A stretch of DNA of 64,000 nucleotides from Paraburkholderia sp. Lineage in GTDB: Bacteria; Pseudomonadota; Gammaproteobacteria; Burkholderiales; Burkholderiaceae. Where the stretch lies: assembly GCF_028283785.1 (NCBI RefSeq), contig NZ_JAPWKB010000006.1, forward strand, positions 62,001 to 126,000, read 5' to 3'. Position numbers and translations under genes: made by a program. Within the stretch, counting starts at the first letter, position 1. The number at the start of each line of letters is the position of its first letter. Of this stretch, positions 8,784 to 17,048 are shown one piece after another. The notes beneath the pieces are model-generated. The model saw only the letters and a list, made by a program, of their open reading frames with translations. It was not told the DNA's origin and did no database searches.

Positions 8784-9260
8784 ATGCTGAAGAATATCGA
8801 TCCGTTGCTTAACGCCGATGTGTTGTACGCACTCTGCGCGATGGGCCACGGCGACGAAGTCGTGATCTGCGACGCGAATTTCCCGGCGGATTCCGTCGCG
8901 CGTCAGACCGTGCTCGGCAAGCTGCTGCGCATCGACGGCGCCAGCGCGCCGCGTGCGATTCGCGCGGTGCTGTCCGTGTTGCCGCTCGACAGTTTCGTCG
9001 ATCATCCGGCTGAGCGGATGGAAATCGTGGGCGACGCCACGACGCTGCCGGCCGTGCAGCGCGAAGCGCAGCGCGAAGTCGATCATGCGGAAGGCCGCGC
9101 GGTGCCGTTCGCGCCGGTCGAACGTTTCGCGTTCTACGAGCGCGCGAAAAAAGCGTACTGCGTGATCGCGACTGGCGAAGGTCGCGGCTACGGTTGCTTC
9201 ATCTTCAAGAAAGGCGCCGAGCTGGCACCCGATGCGCCGTCTGCGGAGGCCTCGCAATGA
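8784..9260 (+). CDS. RbsD/FucU-family sugar mutarotase
   Basis: A 158-aa protein of the RbsD/FucU superfamily, which speeds interconversion of sugar anomers or of pyranose and furanose forms before kinase action. Key features are MLKNIDPLLNADVLYALCAMGHGDEVVICDANFP-type sequence at residues 1-34 with the catalytic His in GHGDE, and a C-terminal GYGCFIFKKG. It looks closer to FucU (L-fucose mutarotase) than to the RbsD encoded at 26242. In this operon the natural substrate would be 2-deoxyribose. A good GGAGGAG ribosome site lies before 8784. Its stop codon overlaps the kinase start (ATGA). Confidence 0.85.
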   Translation: MLKNIDPLLNADVLYALCAMGHGDEVVICDANFPADSVARQTVLGKLLRIDGASAPRAIRAVLSVLPLDSFVDHPAERMEIVGDATTLPAVQREAQREVDHAEGRAVPFAPVERFAFYERAKKAYCVIATGEGRGYGCFIFKKGAELAPDAPSAEASQ

Positions 9261-10195
9261 GCGTCGTGATCCTCGGCATCTACGTGACCGATCTGAGTTT
9301 TCGCGCAGCCCGCATGCCCGCACTCGGCGAGACGATCGCGGGCAGTGCGTTTGCGATGGGGCCCGGCGGCAAAGGCTCGAATCAGGCTGTCGCCGCCGCG
9401 CGCGCCGGTGCCGACGTGGTGTTCTGCACGCGGATCGGCGGCGATGCGTTCGGTGAAATTGCACGCGCGACGTGGGCCGCCGAAGGCATCACGTCACGCG
9501 CGACCGTGCTGGACAACATGCCGACCGGCGCCGCGCATATCTACGTCGACGACGTCACCGGCAGCAATGCGATCATCGTCGCGGCGGGCGCGGCAGGCAC
9601 GCTCGGACCGTCCGACGTCGAAGCGATCGAGGCGGACATTGCGAAAGCCAGCGTATTCGTCACGCAACTCGAACAGCCGGTTCCGGCCGCGAAACGTGGC
9701 CTCGAACTCGCACGCAAACACGGCGTGACGACGGTGTTCAATCCCGCGCCCGCGATCCCGTTCGACGACGACATGTATCCGCTGTGCGACTACATCACAC
9801 CGAATGAAACCGAAGCGGCGACACTGACCGGCGTGCCGGTCGAGAGCATCGACGATGCCCGTCACGCCGCCGATGTGCTGCTGTCGCGGGGCGTGAAAGC
9901 GGTGATCGTGACGCTCGGCGAAGCGGGTGCGTTGCTGCACACGCGCGAGTTGTCCGAGCATGTTCCGGCGTTCAGATGTGGGCGTGTAGTCGAAACGGCC
10001 GGCGCGGGCGACGGTTTTGCAGGCGGCTTCGCGGCAGCGCTGGCGCGCGGCGATTCTCCGCTCGACGCGGTGCGTTTCGGTTGCGCGCTGGCGAGTCTGT
10101 CGGTGACGCGCGCGGGAACCGCGCCGTCGATGCCGACCCTCGACGAGATCAATGCAGTGCTCGACGCGCAACGCGCGCTCGCGCATCAATCATGA
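9257..10195 (+). CDS. deoK: PfkB/ribokinase-family sugar kinase, probable deoxyribokinase
   Basis: A 312-aa kinase that would phosphorylate 2-deoxyribose on O5 with ATP, making the DeoC substrate. PfkB signature 1 is GPGGKGSNQAVAAARAGADV near residue 35; signature 2 is ETAGAGDGFAGGF with the catalytic Asp. The canonical DTTGAGD of ribokinase is changed to ETAGAGD, unlike the true RbsK at 25355. The start is ATG 9257, overlapping the mutarotase stop; the longer upstream frame lacks a matching N-terminus. The stop overlaps the permease start (ATGA), so kinase and permease are translationally coupled. The name deoK rests on operon context; ribokinase is the alternative. Confidence 0.8.
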   Translation: MSVVILGIYVTDLSFRAARMPALGETIAGSAFAMGPGGKGSNQAVAAARAGADVVFCTRIGGDAFGEIARATWAAEGITSRATVLDNMPTGAAHIYVDDVTGSNAIIVAAGAAGTLGPSDVEAIEADIAKASVFVTQLEQPVPAAKRGLELARKHGVTTVFNPAPAIPFDDDMYPLCDYITPNETEAATLTGVPVESIDDARHAADVLLSRGVKAVIVTLGEAGALLHTRELSEHVPAFRCGRVVETAGAGDGFAGGFAAALARGDSPLDAVRFGCALASLSVTRAGTAPSMPTLDEINAVLDAQRALAHQS

Positions 10196-11220
10196 GCGGC
10201 ACGACGATGCAAACCTGGCTCAAGGACCGGCAACTGAATTTTCTGGTCGGCGTGAATCTGCTGATCGTGATTGTCGCTACCGTGATGTCGCACGGACAGT
10301 TCGTCGATATCGACAACCTGCAATCGATGGGTGGCCAGTTGCCCGAACTCGGGCTGCTGGCACTCGGCATCATGCTGTCGATGGTATCGGGTAACGGCGG
10401 CATCGATCTGTCCGGCGTCGGCCTGGCGAATCTGTCCGGCATGATCGCCGCGATGCTGCTCCCGCATCTCGTCTCCGCCGACGATTCGCCTGCGCTGTAT
10501 ACGGCCGTATTCATCGCGGTCGTGGTCACGATGGGCGCACTCGGCGGCGCGTTGAACGGTGTCGTGATCGCGCGGCTGCGTCTCACGCCGATTCTCGCCA
10601 CGCTCGGCACGTCGCTGCTGTTCACCGGCATTGCCGTGGTGTTGAGCAACGGCGCGTCGGTGCGGGTCGAATACGTCGATCCGTTGTCGGCGATCGGCAA
10701 CGGCACGTGGTTCCAGATTCCGGTCTCGTTCGCGATCTTCGTCGTCACGGTGCTGGTGCTCGGCTGGGTCCTGAAGCGCACGCCGTTCGGCTTGCGGCTG
10801 TTCCTGATGGGCACCAATCCGAAAGCCGCGTTCTACGCAGGTATTCCGCGTAGCCGGATGCTGATCGTCACGTATTGTGTGTGCGGCGTGCTCGCGTCGC
10901 TCGCGGGATTGATCAGCGCGTCGCATACGTCCAGCGCGAAATGGGACTACGGCAACTCGTATCTGCTGATCGCGATTCTGATCGCCGTGATGGGCGGCGT
11001 GAATCCGGCTGGCGGTTATGGTCGGATCGTATGCGTGTTTCTGGCCGCGACCGCGCTGCAATTTCTGTCGAGCCTGTTCAATCTGCTCGGCGTGTCGCAG
11101 TTCTTCGGCGACTGTGCATGGGGATTTCTGCTGCTCGCGTCGCTGGCGTTTGCAGGCGGCGAGAAAGTGCGCACGATCTTCGGGATCGGCGCGAAAACTT
11201 CTGCGACGACTGGACGTTAG
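10192..11220 (+). CDS. Sugar ABC transporter permease (RbsC/LsrC family)
   Basis: A 342-aa inner-membrane permease of the BPD_transp_2 (RbsC) family with about ten hydrophobic segments. Family marks are LLALGIMLSMVSGNGGIDLSG (residues ~54-74) and LTPILATLGTSLLFTGIA, plus AVMGGVNPAGGYGRI late in the protein. It begins at ATG 10192, overlapping the kinase stop by four bases. A second, different permease is encoded at 13923, so the importer probably uses two permeases, as in Lsr-type systems. Predicted substrate 2-deoxyribose, from its neighbours. Confidence 0.88.
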   Translation: MSGTTMQTWLKDRQLNFLVGVNLLIVIVATVMSHGQFVDIDNLQSMGGQLPELGLLALGIMLSMVSGNGGIDLSGVGLANLSGMIAAMLLPHLVSADDSPALYTAVFIAVVVTMGALGGALNGVVIARLRLTPILATLGTSLLFTGIAVVLSNGASVRVEYVDPLSAIGNGTWFQIPVSFAIFVVTVLVLGWVLKRTPFGLRLFLMGTNPKAAFYAGIPRSRMLIVTYCVCGVLASLAGLISASHTSSAKWDYGNSYLLIAILIAVMGGVNPAGGYGRIVCVFLAATALQFLSSLFNLLGVSQFFGDCAWGFLLLASLAFAGGEKVRTIFGIGAKTSATTGR

Positions 11221-11293
11221 GACGGGAACGACAGTCGCGCAAATCGATGCGTCATTCATGTGTAGCACATTCGAACCAAATAGGAGACATCGC

Positions 11294-12298
11294 ATGAAAC
11301 TGAATAAACTCGCACTCGCTGTGGCGGGCGTCGCGCTGACGGCGGGCGCGATTTTCACCGCTCAGGCCGCAACCGACGAAACCATCGTCACGGTCGTCAA
11401 GGTGACCGGCATCAACTGGTTCAACCGGATGGACGAAGGCGTCAAGGAATTCGGCAAGGAAAATCCGAACATCAAGGTCTATCAGACCGGCCCCGGCCGC
11501 GCCGACGCCGCGCAACAACTGAAGATCATCGAAGACCTGATCGCGAAGAAAGTGTCGGCCATTGCGGTCGTTCCGTTCGATCCGCCGACGCTCGAACCCG
11601 CACTGAAGAAGGCGATGGATCGCGGCATCAAGGTGGTCACGCACGAAGCGGACAACGCGAAGAACACGATGGTCGATATCGAAGCGTTCGATAACACCGC
11701 ATACGGCGCGGGTCTGAACGAGCGTCTCGCGAAGTGCATGGGGCAGCAGGGCAAATGGGCAGTACTGGTCGGCTCGCTGGGCAGCCGCTCGCAGGTTCAA
11801 TGGGCCGACGGCGGCATCGGCAACGCAAAGGCCAAGTATCCGAAGATGGACCTGGTCGAGCCGAAACTCGAAACCAACAACGACGGCGAACAGGCTTATA
11901 AGGTCGCGAAGGAAGTGCTGCGCAAGCATCCGGATCTGAACGGCTTCCAGGGCTCGTCGTCATTGGATGTGATCGGTATCGGACGCGCGGTCGAAGAGGC
12001 CGGCAAGGTCGGCAAGATCTGCGTGTACGGCACGGGTCTGCCTACGGAAGCGGGCAAGTTCCTCGAAAGCGGCGCGATCAACGGCATCGCGTTCTGGGAT
12101 CCGAAGCTGGCCGGCATCGCGATGAACAAGGTCGCGCAAATGCTGGTGGCGGGCAAGACGGTCGAGAACGGCGCGGACCTTGGCATCGTCGGCTATAACA
12201 AGGTGACGGTGAGCAAAGGTCCGGGCAAGGGCATCATCGTGCGCGGCGCGGGCTGGGTGGACGTCGACAAGTCGAACTACAAACAATATCCGTTCTGA
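11294..12298 (+). CDS. Sugar ABC transporter periplasmic binding protein (LsrB/RhaS-like)
   Basis: A 334-aa periplasmic binding protein. Signal peptide MKLNKLALAVAG... with cleavage after AQA (residue ~26). The fold follows the periplasmic-binding-protein-4 family; VKVTGINWFNRMDEGVKEF, VYQTGPGRADAAQQ and the closing KSNYKQYPF are closest in style to LsrB/RhaS proteins, not to RbsB. The ribosome site is AGGAGA at 11281-11286. It sits between permease and ATPase genes and is followed by a strong hairpin. The ligand is inferred to be deoxyribose; AI-2 is less likely because no lsrK, lsrR, lsrF or lsrG is nearby. Confidence 0.86.
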   Translation: MKLNKLALAVAGVALTAGAIFTAQAATDETIVTVVKVTGINWFNRMDEGVKEFGKENPNIKVYQTGPGRADAAQQLKIIEDLIAKKVSAIAVVPFDPPTLEPALKKAMDRGIKVVTHEADNAKNTMVDIEAFDNTAYGAGLNERLAKCMGQQGKWAVLVGSLGSRSQVQWADGGIGNAKAKYPKMDLVEPKLETNNDGEQAYKVAKEVLRKHPDLNGFQGSSSLDVIGIGRAVEEAGKVGKICVYGTGLPTEAGKFLESGAINGIAFWDPKLAGIAMNKVAQMLVAGKTVENGADLGIVGYNKVTVSKGPGKGIIVRGAGWVDVDKSNYKQYPF

Positions 12299-12303
12299 TG
12301 TCT

Positions 12304-12356
12304 GGCCGCGCGAATCGTGTGAAGCGCGCCGCGCTTCATGCACGGATCGCGCGGCC
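12304..12356 (+). promoter_or_regulatory. Strong intercistronic stem-loop after the binding-protein gene
   Basis: GGCCGCGCGA (12304-12313) pairs perfectly with TCGCGCGGCC (12347-12356), and inside it GAAGCGC (12321-12327) pairs with GCGCTTC (12331-12337). There is no U-tract. A hairpin at this place, behind the binding-protein gene and before the ATPase gene, is typical of elements that stabilise the upstream message so that more binding protein is made. That role is inferred. Confidence 0.6.
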
Positions 12357-12375
12357 TTCAACGTAGCAGGTGAAC

Positions 12376-13902
12376 ATGAGTCAGGCACCGCTTCTCGAAG
12401 TCGTCGATATTCATAAACGCTTTACCGGCGTGTATGCGCTACGCGGCGTGAGCCTCACGTTCGAACGCGGACAGATCTACCATCTGCTCGGCGAGAACGG
12501 CTGCGGCAAGAGCACGCTGATCAAGATCATCTCGGGCGCGCAACCGCCCGATCAGGGCGAACTCGTGATCGAGGGCGTGCGTCATGCGCGTCTGTCGCCG
12601 CTGGAGGCACTCGGCGCGGGCGTCGAAACGGTGTACCAGGATCTGTCGTTGCTGCCGAACATGAGCGTCGCGGAAAACGTCGGCCTGACCGTCGAACTCG
12701 CCGCCCATCACGGCAAGCTCGCGCGTACTTTCGATCGCAAGGCGCTCGCGCAAAACGCCGCGCGCGCGCTCGAAGCGGTCGGCTTGCCCGGTAACGCCGA
12801 ATTTCAACGCACATTGATCGAACAGTTGCCGCTCGCGACGCGCCAACTGGTGGCGATTGCGCGTGCGATCGCCAGCGAAGCGCGTTTCGTCATCATGGAC
12901 GAGCCGACGACATCGCTGACGCAGAAGGAAGTGGACAACCTGATCGCCGTGCTTGCGAAGTTGCGCGCGGACGGTGTCGCCGTGCTGTTCGTGAGTCACA
13001 AGCTCGACGAGTGCTTTACGATCGGCGGCGAAGTGATCGTATTGCGCGACGGTCAGAAAATGGCGCAAGGCCCGATCCAGAATTTCACCAAGGCGCAGAT
13101 CAGCGAACTGATGACGGGCAAGCATCTGTCTACCGAACGCTATCGTCAGGTGAGCGGCGGCGATGCGAACAGCGTGATTCTCGACGTCAAATCGCTGGGA
13201 CGCCGTAACCAGTTTTCGGACGTGTCGTTCTCGTTGTATCGCGGCGAAATTCTCGGCGTGACCGGCTTGCTCGACTCGGGCCGCAACGAACTCGCACGCG
13301 CACTCGCGGGCGTGAGTCCGGCCGATAGCGGCACCGTGACGCTCGACGGTCAGCGCGTGCGTCTGCATACGCCGTCCGATGCGAAGCTGCAACGAATCGG
13401 CTACGTGCCGGAAGACCGCCTGAACGAAGGGCTTTTTCTCGACAAATCGATTCGCGACAACGTCGTCACCGCGATGATTTCGACGCTGCGCGACCGCTTC
13501 GGCCAGATCGACCGGCGACGCGCGCACGCGCTCGCGGAAAGCACGGTCAAAGATTTGCAGATCGCGACACCCGATGTCGACAAGCCGGTGCAATCGCTGT
13601 CGGGGGGAAATCAGCAGCGCGTGCTGATCGGCCGCTGGCTCGCGATCGACCCGCGCGTGCTGATCCTGCACGGCCCGACCGTCGGCGTCGATGTGGGATC
13701 GAAAGACATCATTTACCGGATCATGCAGCGCCTGTCGGCGCAAAGTATCGGGATCATCCTGATCAGCGACGACTTGCCGGAACTGCTGCAAAACAGCGAC
13801 CGTATCCTGATGATGAAAAAAGGCCGCGTCGCCGCCGAATATCGCGCCGACGAACTCGACGAAGCCGGCCTGTATCACGCACTTCTTTCCGAGGCGGCCT
13901 GA
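12376..13902 (+). CDS. Sugar ABC transporter ATP-binding protein with degenerate second site
   Basis: A 508-aa protein with two fused ATPase domains of the RbsA/LsrA type. Domain 1 has Walker A GENGCGKS (residues 39-46) and Walker B VIMDEPTTSL, but its signature reads LPLATRQ. Domain 2 has the signature LSGGNQQRV, a degenerate Walker A region (GLLDSGRNE), and a Walker B in which the usual LLDEPT is LILHGPT, so the metal-binding Asp and catalytic Glu are lost. One complete composite ATP site (domain 1 Walker motifs with domain 2 signature) remains. ATG 12376 follows GCAGG; the GTG six bases upstream is less likely. Confidence 0.88.
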   Translation: MSQAPLLEVVDIHKRFTGVYALRGVSLTFERGQIYHLLGENGCGKSTLIKIISGAQPPDQGELVIEGVRHARLSPLEALGAGVETVYQDLSLLPNMSVAENVGLTVELAAHHGKLARTFDRKALAQNAARALEAVGLPGNAEFQRTLIEQLPLATRQLVAIARAIASEARFVIMDEPTTSLTQKEVDNLIAVLAKLRADGVAVLFVSHKLDECFTIGGEVIVLRDGQKMAQGPIQNFTKAQISELMTGKHLSTERYRQVSGGDANSVILDVKSLGRRNQFSDVSFSLYRGEILGVTGLLDSGRNELARALAGVSPADSGTVTLDGQRVRLHTPSDAKLQRIGYVPEDRLNEGLFLDKSIRDNVVTAMISTLRDRFGQIDRRRAHALAESTVKDLQIATPDVDKPVQSLSGGNQQRVLIGRWLAIDPRVLILHGPTVGVDVGSKDIIYRIMQRLSAQSIGIILISDDLPELLQNSDRILMMKKGRVAAEYRADELDEAGLYHALLSEAA

Positions 13903-13922
13903 CTTAGGTGAACAGCAATCTC

Positions 13923-14990
13923 ATGAACGAATCGATTCGTACCGCGCCGCGTTCCGACACGGGCGCCACAGTCAATCCCGCCGTGGAGACCATTCCGCCG
14001 CGCGTGCGCAACCTCGATATGCGCGCGCGGTTGATGCGCAATCCCGAGTGGTTCACGGTCGCGCTGATCGTGCTGACGTGTTTGATTGTCGGCGCACTCA
14101 ACCCGCGTTTCTTCCAGTACGCGACGGCGTTCGACCTGTTGCACTCGGCAACCACGATGGGGATCTTCGCAATGGGCACGCTCGTCGTGCTCGCGTCGGG
14201 CGGCATCGACGTGTCGTTCACGGCAATTGCCGCGTTGACGATGTACTCGCTGACGAAAGCCGTGTTCGCATGGTGGCCCGATGCGCCGTTCGCGCTGATC
14301 CTGCTGGCGGGCGCGATTGGCGGCACTTTGCTGGGCGTCGTCAACGGCATGCTGGTGCATCGTCTGAAAGCGCCTTCGCTGATCGTGACGATCGGCACGC
14401 AATACCTGTTTCGCGGCGTGTTGCTGACATTCGTCGGCACGCAGTTCTTTATGAACATTCCGCATAGCATGGACCGTTTCGGCCAACTGCCGTTGTTCTT
14501 CTACACGACCGCCGACGGGCTGCGCGCGGTGTTGCCGGTTTCGGTGATCGCGCTTGTCGTCACGGCCGTGCTGACGTGGTGGTTGTTGAATCGTACGATG
14601 ATGGGGCGCGGCGTCTACGCGATCGGCGGCAGCTTGCCGATTGCCGAACGGCTCGGCTACAACGCGCGTGCGATCCAGTTGTTCGTGTTCGGCTACACGG
14701 GAATGCTTGCAGGCGTTGCCGGCATTCTCCATGTATCGACGAACCGGCTCGCGAATCCGTTCGATCTGGTAGGCACGGAACTCGATGTGATCGCTGCGGT
14801 GATTCTTGGCGGCGCGCGGATCACGGGCGGCACGGGTACGGTAATGGGCACTTTGCTAGGCGTTGCGCTGGTGACGTTGATCAATAGCGTGCTGATCCTG
14901 ATCGGCGTGCCGAGCACGTGGCAAAAGGCGATTATCGGCGCGTTTATTCTGATTGCCGGTACGCTGTTCGCACTTGGACGACGTAACTAA
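13923..14990 (+). CDS. Sugar ABC transporter permease (RbsC/LsrD family), second permease
   Basis: A 355-aa inner-membrane permease with an N-terminal cytoplasmic extension of ~45 residues before the first helix. Family marks are LVVLASGGIDVSFTAIAAL and APSLIVTIGTQYLFRGV, and VILGGARITGGTGTVMGTLL near the end. It differs clearly from the permease at 10192, so the two probably form a heterodimer. The ATG at 13923 is preceded by AGGTGA; a GTG at 13908 in the same frame is possible but has no well-placed ribosome site. It is the last gene of the operon before a bidirectional hairpin. Confidence 0.87.
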   Translation: MNESIRTAPRSDTGATVNPAVETIPPRVRNLDMRARLMRNPEWFTVALIVLTCLIVGALNPRFFQYATAFDLLHSATTMGIFAMGTLVVLASGGIDVSFTAIAALTMYSLTKAVFAWWPDAPFALILLAGAIGGTLLGVVNGMLVHRLKAPSLIVTIGTQYLFRGVLLTFVGTQFFMNIPHSMDRFGQLPLFFYTTADGLRAVLPVSVIALVVTAVLTWWLLNRTMMGRGVYAIGGSLPIAERLGYNARAIQLFVFGYTGMLAGVAGILHVSTNRLANPFDLVGTELDVIAAVILGGARITGGTGTVMGTLLGVALVTLINSVLILIGVPSTWQKAIIGAFILIAGTLFALGRRN

Positions 14991-15033
14991 CGCACGCTAG
15001 ACCCGACGCGTTTCATGGCGTCGCAGACAGCAA

Positions 15034-15072
15034 AAAAGCGGTGTAGCGACTGTGAGTCGCTACACCGCTTTT
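15034..15072. terminator. Perfect 18-bp bidirectional terminator
   Basis: AAAAGCGGTGTAGCGACT and its exact complement are separated by the three bases GTG, with A-runs on one side and T-runs on the other. It lies between the convergent deoxyribose operon and the deoR-type gene and can serve both. Confidence 0.93.
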
Positions 15073-15116
15073 GTTTTGCGTGTGACTTAAGCCACTTGCC
15101 GGTCACACCTCGCGCA

Positions 15117-15839
15117 TTACTTCTTGCGTATTGTCTGACCGAGTTCGGTGATTACCGAATTAAACGCATCGAGTTGAGAGAAGCGAACGGCCTTGACCTT
15201 GCCGAGTTTGCTTTGATCGACGACCAGATGCGACTCGACGGCGCTCTCCATCGCGGCCTGTTTGATCGCGACTTCGTGGAAGTTCCAGCAGGTCACGCCC
15301 CGTGCTTCATCGACACCGCCTGCCGATAAAAACGCCTTGTTGATGCCCATGCGCCGCAGCGTCTCGACGCTCTCGTCGCTCGCGAACGAATCCGACGACG
15401 ACATATAAACGCCGCCGAGCAGGATCATGCGCACGTTAGGCTTGCGACGCAAAATCTCCGCGACGTTCAGCGAATAGCACACCACGGTCAGATGCATTTC
15501 AGTGGGAATCAGCCGCGCCAAAGCAACGAGCGTGGTGCCGCAGTCGATAAAGATGGTTTCGTCGTTAGCGAGCAGCGACGATGCGACGGCGGATGCTTCT
15601 GCCTTGGCCTGCGCGAAATGATCTTTTTCGTCTTCGATGGTGTAGCCGGCGCCATTGGGGACGTCGGCTGCGCTGACGATATAGCCGCCGAGATACGTGA
15701 ACTGCGTGGGTGTAGCCGCAATATCGCGGCGCACCGTCATTTCCGATACCTGTAGCAGCGTGGCGGCATCGCGCAGATGCATCACACCCTGCTTTTTCAG
15801 GGTGTCGGCAAGAAGCCGCAAGCGATCGATTTTGGCCAT
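15117..15839 (-). CDS. deoR: DeoR-family transcriptional regulator
   Basis: A 240-aa repressor-type regulator. The N-terminal DeoR helix-turn-helix is at residues ~5-55 (MHLRDAATLLQVSEMTVRRD), and the C-terminal DeoRC sugar-phosphate sensor domain carries the typical FIDCGTTLVALARL, LLGGVYM and FLSAGGVD motifs. Such proteins bind phosphorylated sugars; deoxyribose-5-phosphate is the natural inducer candidate here. It converges with the deoxyribose operon, and the operon's promoter lies 10 kb away. The symbol reflects family and context, not proven orthology with E. coli DeoR. Confidence 0.85.
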   Translation of the reverse strand: MAKIDRLRLLADTLKKQGVMHLRDAATLLQVSEMTVRRDIAATPTQFTYLGGYIVSAADVPNGAGYTIEDEKDHFAQAKAEASAVASSLLANDETIFIDCGTTLVALARLIPTEMHLTVVCYSLNVAEILRRKPNVRMILLGGVYMSSSDSFASDESVETLRRMGINKAFLSAGGVDEARGVTCWNFHEVAIKQAAMESAVESHLVVDQSKLGKVKAVRFSQLDAFNSVITELGQTIRKK

Positions 15840-16094
15840 CTGGCAAGGCGTGCGGGCTGCGTGGAAAGGGCGGCCACGAACGTTAGATTAGAGTCATGGG
15901 GTGAGAGAATTATAACAATGCGGGTCGTGCCACAGCGCGCTTCGACCAAATATTTCACATGGAATAAAGGACGTCTTTTTAACGCTCGCCTCGATCCCGT
16001 TTTATGTCCGCAGCCGATGCGCGGTACGCGAAGTCGTGATACGTTCGCGTGAGAACGACTAACGCTAACCGGATCTGGAGTTGCTGGACACGCT

Positions 16095-16844
16095 ATGAGA
16101 ATTTTGCAAAAGCTCGCGCTTGTTTCGTTGTTGTGGATGGTCGCGGTATCGGCATTGGCCGATCAGAATCCGCCGGGCGCAGACGATGTATTGCACGACG
16201 ACCTTTCGCTTCCTTACCTTCTGCATGTGCCGCAATCCGGTACGAAGGGCGCACCGCTGATCGTGCTGCTTCACGGCATGGGTAGTAACGAGCGCGATCT
16301 TTACGCATTGAAAGCAGCCTTTCCGGCGCGCTTTGCCATTGCATCCGCACGCGCGCCGTACACGTTGGGCGACGACAGTTATCAGTGGTATCGAAGCACG
16401 CAGGTCCATGGACGGCTCGATGGCGACCCGGCGCAACTCGATGCGTCGCGCGTGAAAATCGCAAAGCTCGTCGATCAGCTGGTGAGTCGTTATGGCTTCG
16501 ATTCGCGCGAGGTTTATCTGGTCGGCTTTAGCCAGGGCGCGATTATGAGTTATGAAGTGGCGCTGACAAATCAAGGCCTTGTCAAAGGAATTGGCGTGAT
16601 GAGCGGCGCGATCTACGAATCGTTGGTGCCGCAAATCAAGGCATCTTTCGCGCTGTCGCATCTCCACGTATTTATTTCCCACGGCGATGCCGATAGCCGG
16701 ATTCCCGTCGCGTATGCGCAAAGTGCGTCGCTGTGGTTGACCCGCTTTGGGATCAAGCCGGCGCTTCACGTCTATCCCGGCATGGAGCATCAGATCAGTG
16801 AGAGTGCGTTGCGCGATCTCGTCGACTGGCTTTCGAATCAGTAA
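16095..16844 (+). CDS. Exported phospholipase/carboxylesterase-type hydrolase
   Basis: A 249-aa alpha/beta hydrolase of the Abhydrolase_2 (YpfH/carboxylesterase) group. A short Sec signal peptide (MRILQKLALVSLLWMVAVSALA) precedes the enzyme, so it is probably periplasmic, which is unusual for this mostly cytoplasmic group. Motifs: LLHGMGSNERDLYALK, nucleophile Ser in GFSQGA, Asp in SHGDADSRIP and His in YPGMEHQIS. It stands alone, with a low-GC upstream region (15900-16094) holding its promoter. Substrate unknown. Confidence 0.82.
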   Translation: MRILQKLALVSLLWMVAVSALADQNPPGADDVLHDDLSLPYLLHVPQSGTKGAPLIVLLHGMGSNERDLYALKAAFPARFAIASARAPYTLGDDSYQWYRSTQVHGRLDGDPAQLDASRVKIAKLVDQLVSRYGFDSREVYLVGFSQGAIMSYEVALTNQGLVKGIGVMSGAIYESLVPQIKASFALSHLHVFISHGDADSRIPVAYAQSASLWLTRFGIKPALHVYPGMEHQISESALRDLVDWLSNQ

Positions 16845-17048
16845 GCTTGAGTCTGGGTTTTATGTTGTGCGCGCAATGATCGGGTGTCGTTTCGGTGCGG
16901 CTTTCGATCTTTCTCTACCGCGCATAACGTTACGCTCTTTCTCCACTTTGCTATTTCCGTAACGCCAGGAAATATCCCGTTTCGCGTTCAACCATCAAGA
17001 ATACGGACGGCTTGCCGTTACTCGACAGGCTGCCCAATAAAAATTGAA

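Noticed and set aside
11294-14990. Lsr-type autoinducer-2 import system
   Set aside because: The binding protein is LsrB-like and two permeases are present, but lsrK, lsrR, lsrF and lsrG are missing and deoC, a PfkB kinase and a DeoR protein are present instead.
15015-15329. Plus-strand frame across the deoxyribose terminator
   Set aside because: It runs through a perfect 18-bp terminator and then antisense to deoR.
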